DNA of 35,345 bases from Methanosphaera sp. (GCF_016282985.1 NZ_JAEELZ010000037.1:1-35345); one strand, 5' to 3'; counted from the first letter of the stretch, positions 7,698 to 16,317 are shown. Notes: a model not told the origin generated them from the letters alone. Program-made: numbers and translations.

Positions 7698-8240
7698 CTA
7701 AAATTTATTTTCATCCAATGTTTTAACAACACGTGCCGGAATTCCAACAACTACAGCATAATCCGGAACATCTTTTGTAACAATTGCTCCAGCACCCACT
7801 ATAGCATGTTTACCTATTGTAACACCAGGCATTATACTGGCCCCAGCTCCAATCCATGCACCTTCTTTGATAGTTATTTCCTTACAGATTAATACTTGAC
7901 GATTATATTCATCATGATTGTTAGATAGTAACTGTACATTTGCTGCAAGCATAACATTATCCTCTATGGTTATTCCACCTCTAGCCATCATTAAACAATT
8001 ACTATTAATGAACACATTATCCCCAATTTTTACATTTTCGAAAGATGTACCTGATAATGGAGTGCGTAGTGTAAAATTTGAACCAGTGTTTGATTCAAAC
8101 AATTCATTGATAAGTACATCATATTCTTCAGAAAGTGGCATTGTATGATTAATTTTAAATAATAATTCTGTTTGTTTACCTAATTTTTCCAGTTCTTCGG
8201 GCGTAATTTTTTCCATATCAACATTAAATTCTTTAACCAT
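7698..8240 (-). CDS. Hexapeptide-repeat acyltransferase (maltose/galactoside O-acetyltransferase-like)
   Basis: A 180-residue left-handed beta-helix protein. An N-terminal helical cap (about residues 10-65) is followed by hexapeptide turns: IGDNVFINSNCLMM, IEDNVMLAANVQLL, IKEGAWIGAGASIM and IGKHAIVGAGAIVT. SNNHDE (about 106-111) holds the His expected to act as the general base. It ends with the usual VVVGIPARVVK. It should transfer an acetyl group from acetyl-CoA to a sugar or small alcohol, working as a trimer. The start is ATG 8240 with AAAAGGTGA ahead. It is divergent from the MarR-type gene and opens a two-gene unit with the NTF2-like protein. Confidence 0.85.
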   Translation of the reverse strand: MVKEFNVDMEKITPEELEKLGKQTELLFKINHTMPLSEEYDVLINELFESNTGSNFTLRTPLSGTSFENVKIGDNVFINSNCLMMARGGITIEDNVMLAANVQLLSNNHDEYNRQVLICKEITIKEGAWIGAGASIMPGVTIGKHAIVGAGAIVTKDVPDYAVVVGIPARVVKTLDENKF

Positions 8241-8276
8241 ATTTTCACCTTTTACTATATTATTATTTAATAAACA

Positions 8277-8335
8277 TCATATAAATACTTTCATATGGAA
8301 AGAGTTTCTATATAACAGTATTTATATATAGAAAC
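8277..8335. promoter_or_regulatory. Divergent promoter region with two palindromes
   Basis: Minus strand: TATA box ATTTATATGA at 8286-8277 for the acyltransferase, with the palindrome CTTTC-ATATG-GAAAG at 8288-8302 directly upstream. Plus strand: TATA box ATTTATATAT at 8320-8329 for the MarR-type gene, inside a perfect 11-base inverted repeat, GTTTCTATATA 8304-8314 with TATATAGAAAC 8325-8335. The second palindrome would block TATA binding when occupied, which fits autoregulation. The first resembles the site at 7239-7255. Confidence 0.55.
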
Positions 8336-8365
8336 CAATATATAATAATACAAAGGAGTTATATT

Positions 8366-8806
8366 ATGTCACTACCACCACAATTTAAAAAAGATAATAT
8401 CGAAAATATATTCATATATCATTACGTAGAAGAAATGATATCCAATTATGGAAAATACATAACTACACAGTTAACTGATGATGATATAACAAGATCAGAA
8501 CTTCCATTCTTACTAAGAATAAGATTTGGAGAAAAAACAACACAAAAAGAACTGGTAGAACTATTTAAAGTCAGTGAAGGATACACAGCAAAAATTCTTA
8601 GAAAATTTGAAGACAAAAACTACATAAAAAGATATGAAAATCCAGATAATCATAGAATAAAAATAGTAAAACTAACACCAGAAGGAATGGAAATAACAGA
8701 CAAATATATAGAATATATAAGAGACTGGGAAAATAAAGTAACATCCAATATGAGTCCAGAAGAAGTACAAACACTTAAAAAACTATTATATAAAGTTGTA
8801 ATATAA
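8366..8806 (+). CDS. MarR-family transcriptional regulator
   Basis: A 146-residue winged-helix protein. N-terminal helices (about 12-50) form a dimer interface, and the helix-turn-helix TTQKELVELFKVSEGYTAKI lies about 58-77. It is followed by the recognition helix LRKFEDKNYIKR and the wing NPDNHRIKIVKLTPEG, which is typical MarR/SlyA. MarR proteins bind small phenolic or oxidising ligands and release DNA. AAAGGAG at 8352-8358 precedes the ATG. It is divergent from the redox and acyltransferase genes, and palindromes overlap both promoters, so it probably represses itself and the minus-strand genes. The ligand is unknown. Confidence 0.88.
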   Translation: MSLPPQFKKDNIENIFIYHYVEEMISNYGKYITTQLTDDDITRSELPFLLRIRFGEKTTQKELVELFKVSEGYTAKILRKFEDKNYIKRYENPDNHRIKIVKLTPEGMEITDKYIEYIRDWENKVTSNMSPEEVQTLKKLLYKVVI

Positions 8807-9218
8807 TAAAATATGAATTATTCCTCACCGTTTAAACTCTCTTCAAAGTTTTTTTTAATTAACTACCCATTTTAAATATTTTTTTGAATTAAAATTGATT
8901 TTTCTATATCTTTAAACATTTTCATAAATAGTATTAGAAATCTTCAATAAAAAAGTCTTATTTTTATATTAAACTACAGAATGCTCTCTTTCATAACCCT
9001 ATTCCTAGTTTAATCAAATTATTTATGAAATTAAATGAGAATTAAGTAAATTATTACCTATTAAAATACTACACCAACTATTTTTTTCTTAATAGTTCTT
9101 ATTAACATATAAAATGAAAATAAATTGTTAAAATATTAAAAATTAAGAAAAATAATTAATAATACTCTTAATAAATAATCAATTAGATAAAAATAATATA
9201 ATATTATTATTAACTGAT
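8807..9218. other. A+T-rich intergenic region
   Basis: Just over 400 bases without a gene. A run of eight T at 8851-8858 is a likely terminator for the MarR-type gene. The last 60 bases are almost pure A+T and should hold the promoter of the 9219 gene, but no single TATA box stands out. Confidence 0.45.
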
Positions 9219-10343
9219 GTGATTGCCGTGAATAAAAGTGATATAGAAAGAGATTATTACATGCTTAAAGGACCATTAGCAACAAAAGGATATGACTGGT
9301 GGTGGCATTCTCTTACAGCGTATAATAAAAAAACAAAAGAACCTAAAGCATTCTTTATAGAATATTTTGTTTGTAATCCTGCTTTAGCAGAAGATAAACC
9401 AACCTTAGGACAAAATCCTGAAAATAAAAAATTAGGTAAAAGACCATCTTATTGTATGATAAAAGTTGGATGCTGGGGTAAAAATGCTAAACAAATCCAT
9501 AATTTTTATTCTATGAATGACTTTCATTGTCCATCCAATAAACTAGATATAAAAGTAGGAGACTGTACTTTAACGGAAACTCATATGAAAGGTTCATGTA
9601 ATGTAAGTAAAGAAGAAGCTTCAGAACATCCAGAGTATATGTGTGATGCCGGCAGCATGTCTTGGAATTTAGATATAAATAAACAAATATCTTTTAATGT
9701 AGGTTATGGTGCAAGTAAACTATTTAGAAAATTAAATTCATTTGAAATGTTTTGGCACGCAGAAGGTATTAAAACTGAGTATGCCGGTACAATTATTCTT
9801 GATGGAGAAGAATATGAAGTAATACCAGAAAAATCTTACGGTTATGCTGATAAAAACTGGGGTGGAGACTTCACAAGCCCTTGGCTATGGATTTCATCAT
9901 GTAACATCACCAGTTTAATTAGTGGTAAAAAATTAAATAATTCAGCTTTTGAAGCTGGTGGGGGAAGACCTAAAGCTTTTGGTATTGAAATACCTCGAAA
10001 ATTACTAATAGGATTTTATTATGAAGGAAAAATGTATGAATACAACTTTGCTAGATTTTGGAATCTTGTAAAAATAGATTTTGACTTTGAAGAAGGTGAA
10101 AAAATTCATACATGGACCATTAATGCTTCAAATAAGAATTCTTATATTGAATTAGAATTACATTGCAAACGGGATGAAATGTTACTTATAAACTATGAAG
10201 CACCAAACGGCCTTAAGTTACATAATCGTCTATGGAATGGTGGAACCGGTTATGGTGAAATAAAATTATATAAAAAAGATGGAACATTAATAGATCATGT
10301 TAAAATAGAAAATACCGGATGTGAATATGGAGAATATTGTTAA
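9219..10343 (+). CDS. Tocopherol-cyclase-like protein
   Basis: A 374-residue protein, rich in Trp and aromatic residues, with no signal peptide or membrane segment. The core YADKNWGGDFTSPWLWISSC (residues 209-228) matches the signature of the tocopherol cyclase / carotenoid 1,2-hydratase-like superfamily, and the N-terminal KGYDWWWHSLTAYN agrees. Plant and cyanobacterial members cyclise prenylated quinols; methanogens have no tocopherol, so the substrate here, perhaps another isoprenoid or lipid, is unknown. The start is GTG 9219 or GTG 9228; the latter has GTGAT just ahead, and neither is decisive. An ABC permease and ATPase follow in the same direction with a gap of about 30 bases, suggesting a joint role in handling a hydrophobic compound. 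Confidence 0.7.
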   Translation: MIAVNKSDIERDYYMLKGPLATKGYDWWWHSLTAYNKKTKEPKAFFIEYFVCNPALAEDKPTLGQNPENKKLGKRPSYCMIKVGCWGKNAKQIHNFYSMNDFHCPSNKLDIKVGDCTLTETHMKGSCNVSKEEASEHPEYMCDAGSMSWNLDINKQISFNVGYGASKLFRKLNSFEMFWHAEGIKTEYAGTIILDGEEYEVIPEKSYGYADKNWGGDFTSPWLWISSCNITSLISGKKLNNSAFEAGGGRPKAFGIEIPRKLLIGFYYEGKMYEYNFARFWNLVKIDFDFEEGEKIHTWTINASNKNSYIELELHCKRDEMLLINYEAPNGLKLHNRLWNGGTGYGEIKLYKKDGTLIDHVKIENTGCEYGEYC

Positions 10344-10374
10344 TTTTCCATTACTTACAAGAAAAAGGTGCAAT

Positions 10375-11505
10375 ATGAATTACTTTAAATTAATTCTTAA
10401 AAATCCATTTAGAAATAAGACCCGAAGTTTACTTGCAATAATAGGAATAGCTATAGGTATTGCTACAATAGTAGCATTGGGATTAATAACTGTATCACTT
10501 GAAGATTCAACAGAAACAACATTAAAAGAAGGATCTGCAGAGATTACAGCCACCAAAATAGGTAGTTCCCTAGCGTCATCTTCAGGTAATCTTAATGAGA
10601 GTTATGTTGAAGAATTATCTAAAGTTGATGGAGTTGAAAAAACTGCGGGGATGCTTGAAAGTACTGTAATTGATACATCAAAAAAGAGTGATTCCAGTAG
10701 ATACGGTTTTAGTCTGTATGGTGCAAAAACCGATGATCTATCTATTGTTGGTATAAACAATATAAATGGTAGTGTATTTAATGAAAATGAAAATGAATTG
10801 ATTGTCGGAAAAAGTCTGGCCGAAGAAGAAAACTATACAATAGGCGACAAAGTAGACGTATATGGAAAAGAATTTAAAATTACTGGTATTTATGAAACTG
10901 GTTCAATCTTCTATGACTCTGCAATGTATACTGGTTTAAGCAAATTACAGAATTTAACAGATAATGAAGAAAAAATTTCAAGCATATCCATTAAGATAAA
11001 AAAAGATGCTAATTTAACTACAGTAAACGATAAAATCAAAAATGAATATAACGATACATTAAGAACAATTACAGCTGAAGAAATGACTCAAACTATCGAT
11101 GATACCCTCGGTATGATTAATTCAGCAACTACTGCTATTGAAGCATTAGCTATAATAATTGGTGGTTTGGGTGTTATAAATACTATGATGATGACAGTTT
11201 TTGAAAGAACACGTGAAATAGGTGTTTTAAAGTCAGTAGGATGGAGTAAAAAAAGAATCCTTTCTATGATAATGGGTGAATCAATAGTTCTGACTATAAT
11301 ATCCGGAATAATTGGATCAATTTTAGGAGTACTGGCTGTTTTCATACTATTTAAACTGAACGGAGACAATATGACAATAATATATAATATTAACATATTC
11401 ATCAAAGCATTTTTAGTAGCATTAAGCGTAGGTATTATTGGTGGTTTATATCCGGCCATTAAAGCTTCAAGATTATCACCGACAGAAGCATTAAGATACG
11501 AATAG
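10375..11505 (+). CDS. ABC transporter permease, MacB/FtsX type
   Basis: A 376-residue membrane protein: TM1 about residues 17-40, a large extracytoplasmic MacB periplasmic-core-like domain about 45-260, then three C-terminal TM segments (about 267-290, 315-345 and 355-375) with the FtsX-type ERTREIGVLKSVGWSKKRIL loop and the terminal ASRLSPTEALRYE. The frame is open from GTG 10321, but AAAAAGGTGCAAT precedes ATG 10375 (MNYFKLILKN), which is chosen. The family moves lipids, peptides or macrolides by a mechanical piston-like action. Its ATPase follows ten bases after the stop. Confidence 0.88.
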   Translation: MNYFKLILKNPFRNKTRSLLAIIGIAIGIATIVALGLITVSLEDSTETTLKEGSAEITATKIGSSLASSSGNLNESYVEELSKVDGVEKTAGMLESTVIDTSKKSDSSRYGFSLYGAKTDDLSIVGINNINGSVFNENENELIVGKSLAEEENYTIGDKVDVYGKEFKITGIYETGSIFYDSAMYTGLSKLQNLTDNEEKISSISIKIKKDANLTTVNDKIKNEYNDTLRTITAEEMTQTIDDTLGMINSATTAIEALAIIIGGLGVINTMMMTVFERTREIGVLKSVGWSKKRILSMIMGESIVLTIISGIIGSILGVLAVFILFKLNGDNMTIIYNINIFIKAFLVALSVGIIGGLYPAIKASRLSPTEALRYE

Positions 11506-11515
11506 AGGGTTTCCT

Positions 11516-12550
11516 ATGTCAAATATTGTAAGTATTAGAAACTTAAAGAAATTCTATGATAATGGTGAAACAAAGGCATTGAATGGAATTAACCTGGATA
11601 TTCGAAAAGGAGAATTTGTATCTATAATTGGTCCATCGGGTAGTGGTAAATCAACACTTCTCAATATGATTGGAGCACTGGATATTCCCGATAGTGGTAG
11701 TATAACAGTTGATGGTATAGATTTAAACAATTCCAGAGAGAACTTATCTAAGTTTCGCAGTCAAAAAATTGGATTTATTTTCCAGTTACATAATTTAATT
11801 CCAAATCTTAGTGTACTTGAAAACGTTCAAATCCCTCTTATTGGAAAACACTTAAGAGTTAATAAAACTAGTGAAAATAAAGCTATAGAATTACTTAAAA
11901 GTGTTGGTTTAGAAGATAAGATTCATCAAAATCCTACAAAGATGTCTGGTGGTCAAAGACAACGTGTTGCAATAGCAAGAGCATTGGTAAATGAACCATC
12001 AATCATAATAGCAGATGAACCCACAGGAGCTTTAGATACGAAAACAAGTCAGAAAATAATGAATCTGCTAAAAAAACTACATAAAGAATGTAATGTAACC
12101 TTAATAGTAGTAACCCATGATCCTACAGTTGCCAATCAAGCAGACAGAATAATAACAGTACGTGATGGAAAAATAATAGAATCAAATAAGGAATTTGTTA
12201 AAGACAATAGTACTAATCATAAAGAAGTATTAGATACAAATCTGGACTTTGTTGATTATGTGACAAGTGAAGAAAAGATTGGATGCTTAATCCCTAGAAA
12301 AATTGTAATTAAAATGGATAACAAGAAAATGCAATTATACATTAAGGCATTGACAAGCAATCAAATTAGGACAGCCAGATTAAATGAAGAAAAAGGAACA
12401 TCAACTTTTCAAGAAAACATCGTGCATATGGGAACATATAGTTTAACAGGAAAACAAATACCATTAAAAGTAGTACAAACCAAAATACCTGCAGGTATAA
12501 TTGATAAAATATCAGATAGAATTATAAAATATAGTTTATATGGAGAGTAA
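11516..12550 (+). CDS. ABC transporter ATPase (LolD/MacB type) with C-terminal extension
   Basis: A 344-residue protein. Residues 1-228 form a complete ATPase: Walker A GPSGSGKST 39-47, Q-loop Q90, signature SGGQRQR 144-150, Walker B IIIADEPTG 163-171 and H-loop H201. It partners the permease immediately upstream. Residues 230-344 are an extra region absent from usual LolD proteins of about 225-235 residues. It contains VDYVTSEEKIGCLIPRKIVI and a charged stretch ending IIKYSLYGE, with no recognised family. The extension may regulate the transporter or bind its cargo; this is inference. Confidence 0.88.
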   Translation: MSNIVSIRNLKKFYDNGETKALNGINLDIRKGEFVSIIGPSGSGKSTLLNMIGALDIPDSGSITVDGIDLNNSRENLSKFRSQKIGFIFQLHNLIPNLSVLENVQIPLIGKHLRVNKTSENKAIELLKSVGLEDKIHQNPTKMSGGQRQRVAIARALVNEPSIIIADEPTGALDTKTSQKIMNLLKKLHKECNVTLIVVTHDPTVANQADRIITVRDGKIIESNKEFVKDNSTNHKEVLDTNLDFVDYVTSEEKIGCLIPRKIVIKMDNKKMQLYIKALTSNQIRTARLNEEKGTSTFQENIVHMGTYSLTGKQIPLKVVQTKIPAGIIDKISDRIIKYSLYGE

Positions 12551-12609
12551 ATTGTTACTCATCCATTTTTTTGTTTTAATATTGTTATAAAATATTTACA
12601 TTATTCTTA

Positions 12610-13242
12610 TTATTCTGAACTTAAATTAGCTCCCATTTTAAAAGCTTCTTCTAAATCAATAGGGAACTGTTCATTGTTAGATTTTATTTTATTTTCCTCA
12701 TCAAATATTCCCATATTGTATTTACTATAATCATTTACCTGTAATGTATTACATGACGGATATATCTCTACTTTACCATTTAAAAAGTTGAATAAACCTT
12801 CAAAACTGGCAAATTTATCTTTATAATCACTTTCATAATATTCTTTAGGCGCATTCATTGTATATATTAATCCAACATTAATTTTACCTTCAAAGTAATT
12901 TCCACCATCATAAGATAATGCAACAAATATTAACCGTTCAATAAACGCTTTATACTGACTTGCAGGTTCTCCCATATAAATAGGAATACCTATGAGCAAG
13001 GTATCTGCTTCATATATCTTTCCAATAAGTGGTGATAAATCATCTTTCCAGAAACATTTACAACGTTCCTTATCTTTCATTTTACATATTAAACAACTTC
13101 GACAACCTGTAAAATCCAAATCATACAAATCAATATACTCTGTTTCTGCTCCTACTGATTCAGCACCTTTTTGTGCTTGTTTCATAAGTTTTGCTGTATT
13201 CCAATTCTTACGTGGACTAGCATTTACAACTATCGTTTTCAT
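12610..13242 (-). CDS. Flavodoxin-fold NAD(P)H-dependent oxidoreductase, iron-sulfur flavoprotein-like
   Basis: A 210-residue flavodoxin-like protein. The N-terminal VVNASPRKNWNTAKLMKQA is the FMN phosphate loop. Residues 47-64 carry a compact Cys motif, C-x2-C-x2-C-x7-C-x-C (GCRSCLICK...CKC), as in archaeal iron-sulfur flavoproteins (Isf), where it holds a [4Fe-4S] cluster. IGIPIYMGEPASQYKAFIERL (about 95-115) is the second flavin-contact region. Isf proteins accept electrons from ferredoxin and reduce oxidants such as peroxide or oxygen. It is convergent with the ABC genes. Cluster presence is inferred from the Cys spacing only. Confidence 0.78.
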   Translation of the reverse strand: MKTIVVNASPRKNWNTAKLMKQAQKGAESVGAETEYIDLYDLDFTGCRSCLICKMKDKERCKCFWKDDLSPLIGKIYEADTLLIGIPIYMGEPASQYKAFIERLIFVALSYDGGNYFEGKINVGLIYTMNAPKEYYESDYKDKFASFEGLFNFLNGKVEIYPSCNTLQVNDYSKYNMGIFDEENKIKSNNEQFPIDLEEAFKMGANLSSE

Positions 13243-13311
13243 TTTTAAAACAACCCTAAAAATTTTTTATAATCACTTAATAATATATATCATCATCATA
13301 TTAAAAAAAAA

Positions 13312-14112
13312 TTATTTAATTGTTAATTTTATTTCTTTATGAGGTCTGGTTCTTCTATATTTTAATCTTGGAATTCCTATAACAAAAGCTGCATACATAT
13401 GTTTATTAGAATCAATTTCCGGGAAAAATTCCATTAATTTATCATTATCAATTTCTTCAGCCATACCTATGAATAATGAATGAAATCCACCAAAACCTAA
13501 TGTATATGCCAACAATTCTAAACGTGTCATAGCTATTACTGCATCAGTCTTATTTTCTGAAAATGCTAACAGTAATTGTTGTCCTTCCCATAATAAGGGA
13601 TGTCTTTTTGGATTTCTATTAACATCGTTTAAATAAGCTCCAACTTGTTCAATTCTAAAGCACTCATCCTCTTTAGCTTTAATAATATTGTAAACATGAT
13701 CAATAAATTCATCTAATTTATCTTCAACAAGTGCAAACTCCACATCCTGAATATTTTGTCGATTAGGACTATAATATGCAGCTTCCATCAATTTTTCTAT
13801 AGATTGATGAGATATTTTTTCGTCCTTAAACCACCTGCATGTTCTTCGTTGCTTATAAAATTGTAATAAATCTTCATAATTTACCGGAATATTATCCGGA
13901 TCATAATCCATTATCCTATCTTCTTGACCAGCATATGCTTTAATTTTAATTGCATTTGTAGGACATAATGTTGAACATTGTCCACAATCAAAACAATTGT
14001 TTTCCAAATCAACTGCTTTATTATCAACTATCTCAATATTGTCACGTATACAAACTTGTTTACATAAACTACAGCCAATACATTTCTCATTATCAATAAT
14101 CAAATGTTTCAA
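13312..14112 (-). CDS. Ferredoxin-nitroreductase fusion protein
   Basis: A 266-residue protein. Residues 1-60 are a two-cluster ferredoxin (CIGCSLCKQVC at 11-21; CFDCGQCSTLCP about 40-51). From about residue 80 there is an FMN nitroreductase domain, with RRTCRWFKDEKISHQSIEKL, AAYYSPNRQNIQDVEF and the late GFGGFHSLFIGMA stretch. The fusion should pass electrons from ferredoxin-type donors to FMN and on to an unknown acceptor. The start is TTG 14112 with GGGTGAT ahead. It is in the same direction as the flavodoxin-like gene about 70 bases downstream and may be co-transcribed with it. Confidence 0.87.
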   Translation of the reverse strand: MKHLIIDNEKCIGCSLCKQVCIRDNIEIVDNKAVDLENNCFDCGQCSTLCPTNAIKIKAYAGQEDRIMDYDPDNIPVNYEDLLQFYKQRRTCRWFKDEKISHQSIEKLMEAAYYSPNRQNIQDVEFALVEDKLDEFIDHVYNIIKAKEDECFRIEQVGAYLNDVNRNPKRHPLLWEGQQLLLAFSENKTDAVIAMTRLELLAYTLGFGGFHSLFIGMAEEIDNDKLMEFFPEIDSNKHMYAAFVIGIPRLKYRRTRPHKEIKLTIK

Positions 14113-14216
14113 TATATCACCCTTTAAAAAAATACAATATCTTTAATTAATTCTTTGTTAATAACCATATATTATAATTTTAAAATTTATTTTAAAAAAA
14201 TATCATATAATAAATG

Positions 14217-14302
14217 AAGTATAAATATTTCTTCTATACTTAACTCATTGTATCTAAAAAAAAATTAAATACATCCAATTACATACTTTTTTATATAATA
14301 TA
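14217..14302. promoter_or_regulatory. Divergent intergenic region with inverted repeat and TATA box
   Basis: Between the ferredoxin-nitroreductase and the XRE gene, AAGTATA 14217-14223 and TATACTT 14235-14241 form a perfect inverted repeat with an 11-base spacer. TATATAATAT at 14293-14302 is a good TATA box for the plus-strand gene, with a predicted transcript start near 14320. The repeat could be an operator for either gene. Confidence 0.35.
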
Positions 14303-14334
14303 GTTCTATTTATTTTAAGGATGTGAAATTAAAT

Positions 14335-15504
14335 ATGTCACAAAGCATTAAAGTTAATCCCGAATGGATAATCTGGTCCAGAAAATCTCTTAACTTTAGT
14401 ACAGAATCAGCTAGTAAAAAGTTAAAGATTAAAGAATCAACTCTTAAAGAATGGGAATCAACAGGACTACTAACATATAAAAACATCAACAAATTAGCCA
14501 ATCTTTATGATGTTAGTCCTTTATTATTTTTAAATAACACAACACCCCCTAAAATAGAACAATATATTAAAGATTATAGGACAATGAATGATAAACGAAT
14601 TCTATCAAATCCAGATATTTTAAAAGAAATAAAACATGCAAAACGTAAAAGAGCTTTTTTAGTAGATATAGCTGAAAAACTTAATAAAAACGTAGAATTT
14701 GAATATTATCAAGAAAAAGCTCCAAATAAAACTGAAATAATTAATATTATTAAAGATTCTTTAGATGTGAATGCTGTTAAATTAAATAATTATAATATTA
14801 ACCAGTGGATTAGAGAATTTGAATCATTGAATATATTAATTTTTAAATTTTACAATATTAAGCCAGATGATATAAAAGGATATGCTTTCAATAATAGACA
14901 GTTACCTCTTATTGGAATTAACAATAGAAATTCAGACAAAGAGAAAATATTTTCATTGTTTAATGAATATGCTCATTTATTACTTGGTAAAGATGGAATT
15001 AGTGGAGATTATAATAGAGAAAAAGAAGAAGAGTTATGTAATTCAATTGCTTCAGAAATCTTAATGCCATCTAAAGAAATCAAAAATATTAAAATAAGCA
15101 ATGTAAATTCTATTATAAGGATAGTATCAACCAGATATAATGCAAACATGGAAACAATATTGTATAGATTAAAAAACTTAAATATTTTATCAGAAGAAGA
15201 AATGGAAGAACAACTAGTTAAACGAGTATACAATAAAGATGATAAAAAATCTGAAGAAAAAAGTGTTGAAAAAGAAGCAGATACTACTAAAAATACTCCT
15301 AAAAAGAGAAAAAGAAGCAAACAACAACGTTTTAAAACTATTGCATCAAAAAACGTTAACCAAAACGGACATTTATTTATTGAATTATTGTTAGAAGCCT
15401 ATGATGAAGAACTTATTAATGATTTAGATTTATCTAATGAACTGGGAGTACCTTATATGGCAATTCCATTTGTAATTGAAAAAATAAATGGAGGAAGACG
15501 ATGA
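14335..15504 (+). CDS. XRE helix-turn-helix / ImmA-IrrE-like protein (antitoxin-type)
   Basis: A 389-residue protein. Residues 12-66 form an XRE-type helix-turn-helix (SRKSLNFSTESASKKLKI followed by a recognition helix). Residues about 130-250 are an ImmA/IrrE (DUF955) metallopeptidase-like domain. The usual HExxH is NEYAH at 210-214: the first metal-binding His is Asn, while the downstream E-x-CN-x-IASEILMPS part is kept. Residues about 295-330 are a Lys/Glu-rich linker, then a C-terminal alpha/beta segment follows. GTG 14323 is possible, but ATG 14335 lies behind GGATGTGA. The last four bases overlap the start of the PIN gene (ATGA 15501-15504). This pairing matches predicted XRE-peptidase/PIN toxin-antitoxin modules; protease activity is doubtful. 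Confidence 0.82.
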   Translation: MSQSIKVNPEWIIWSRKSLNFSTESASKKLKIKESTLKEWESTGLLTYKNINKLANLYDVSPLLFLNNTTPPKIEQYIKDYRTMNDKRILSNPDILKEIKHAKRKRAFLVDIAEKLNKNVEFEYYQEKAPNKTEIINIIKDSLDVNAVKLNNYNINQWIREFESLNILIFKFYNIKPDDIKGYAFNNRQLPLIGINNRNSDKEKIFSLFNEYAHLLLGKDGISGDYNREKEEELCNSIASEILMPSKEIKNIKISNVNSIIRIVSTRYNANMETILYRLKNLNILSEEEMEEQLVKRVYNKDDKKSEEKSVEKEADTTKNTPKKRKRSKQQRFKTIASKNVNQNGHLFIELLLEAYDEELINDLDLSNELGVPYMAIPFVIEKINGGRR

Positions 15505-16055
15505 ATAATCCAAAATATTTGATTGACACCAACATCTTTGTTAGATTTCAAAGTGGACAACAATACGATCAATCCTGCTTTCCAGTACATTTTGAAAATT
15601 TCATAAAATTAATCGAAAACGGAAACGCCATCTCCATTGATAAAGTTAAAAATGAATTAGACGATGACTTTTTCTGTAAAGAATATGAAGATATCTTCAA
15701 AGAAAGTATCACTAATGAAATTGTAACCACTTATAATATACTTAAATCCAAACAACCCGAATATTTTAATACTTATGAAATAGAAAACCCAAATGATGCT
15801 GATCCATACTTAATTACTTACGCGTATCATCATGATTTATGTATCGTTACTCAAGATGAATTTCAATCCACCTCCAATAGAAATTTAAGTATAAGAAAAT
15901 TTAATATTCCAACAATTTGTGAAGAATTAGGAGCTATTTGTATTGATAACAAAGACAAAAAAGAGAATATAAATCAATATGATAAAGGATTCGGATGTAT
16001 TTGTTTTACAGAACTAATTAGAAAAGAAAAACTATGGAAAAATAATAATCACTAA
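15501..16055 (+). CDS. PIN-domain protein, DUF4411-like (toxin-type RNase)
   Basis: A 184-residue PIN-like protein. Acidic residues expected at the active site are visible: D9 in YLIDTNIF, E52 in KVKNELD, D99/D101 in NDADPYLI and D119 in CIVTQDE. DUF4411 proteins are predicted RNases of toxin-antitoxin pairs. After ICEELGA (about 139-145) there is an unusual stretch of about 20 residues before the expected GCICFTELIRKE end, so the C-terminus looks longer than usual. It is translationally coupled to the upstream XRE/ImmA-like gene. Toxin action is inferred from family and context. Confidence 0.82.
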   Translation: MNNPKYLIDTNIFVRFQSGQQYDQSCFPVHFENFIKLIENGNAISIDKVKNELDDDFFCKEYEDIFKESITNEIVTTYNILKSKQPEYFNTYEIENPNDADPYLITYAYHHDLCIVTQDEFQSTSNRNLSIRKFNIPTICEELGAICIDNKDKKENINQYDKGFGCICFTELIRKEKLWKNNNH

Positions 16056-16131
16056 AAATAGAACAATAATTATCTAAAAATATTAAAAAAAGTAAATAAA
16101 TCAAGACATTTAAAAAAGATTAGAATACATA

Positions 16132-16317
16132 TTAAAGATTTTTAATTCTTAAATGCATTCCTTGTCTTCTTCTATGACAACATCTTTGTTTCATCTCACA
16201 ATTTTTTTTATTTTCATGTTTGTCACATTTTTTCTCATTTTTATCATTACAACATTCTTCTCCAGAATGCCCATGATTTTTTCCTTTACAACAAGCATGT
16301 TCTTCTTTATGAGACAT
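16132..16317 (-). CDS. Small Cys/His-rich protein, probable metal binder
   Basis: A 61-residue protein with eight Cys (four of them as two CC pairs at 9-10 and 22-23, plus CC 46-47 and single C31, C40) and seven His, many Lys and Glu, and a basic tail RRRQGMHLRIK. A start nine bases further up (GTG 16326) is open, but GAGGTGA lies five bases before ATG 16317. The composition suggests metal binding, metallothionein-like or a metal chaperone; no known family is recognised. It has its own promoter-like A+T box upstream and stands alone between the PIN gene and the type I genes. Confidence 0.65.
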   Translation of the reverse strand: MSHKEEHACCKGKNHGHSGEECCNDKNEKKCDKHENKKNCEMKQRCCHRRRQGMHLRIKNL

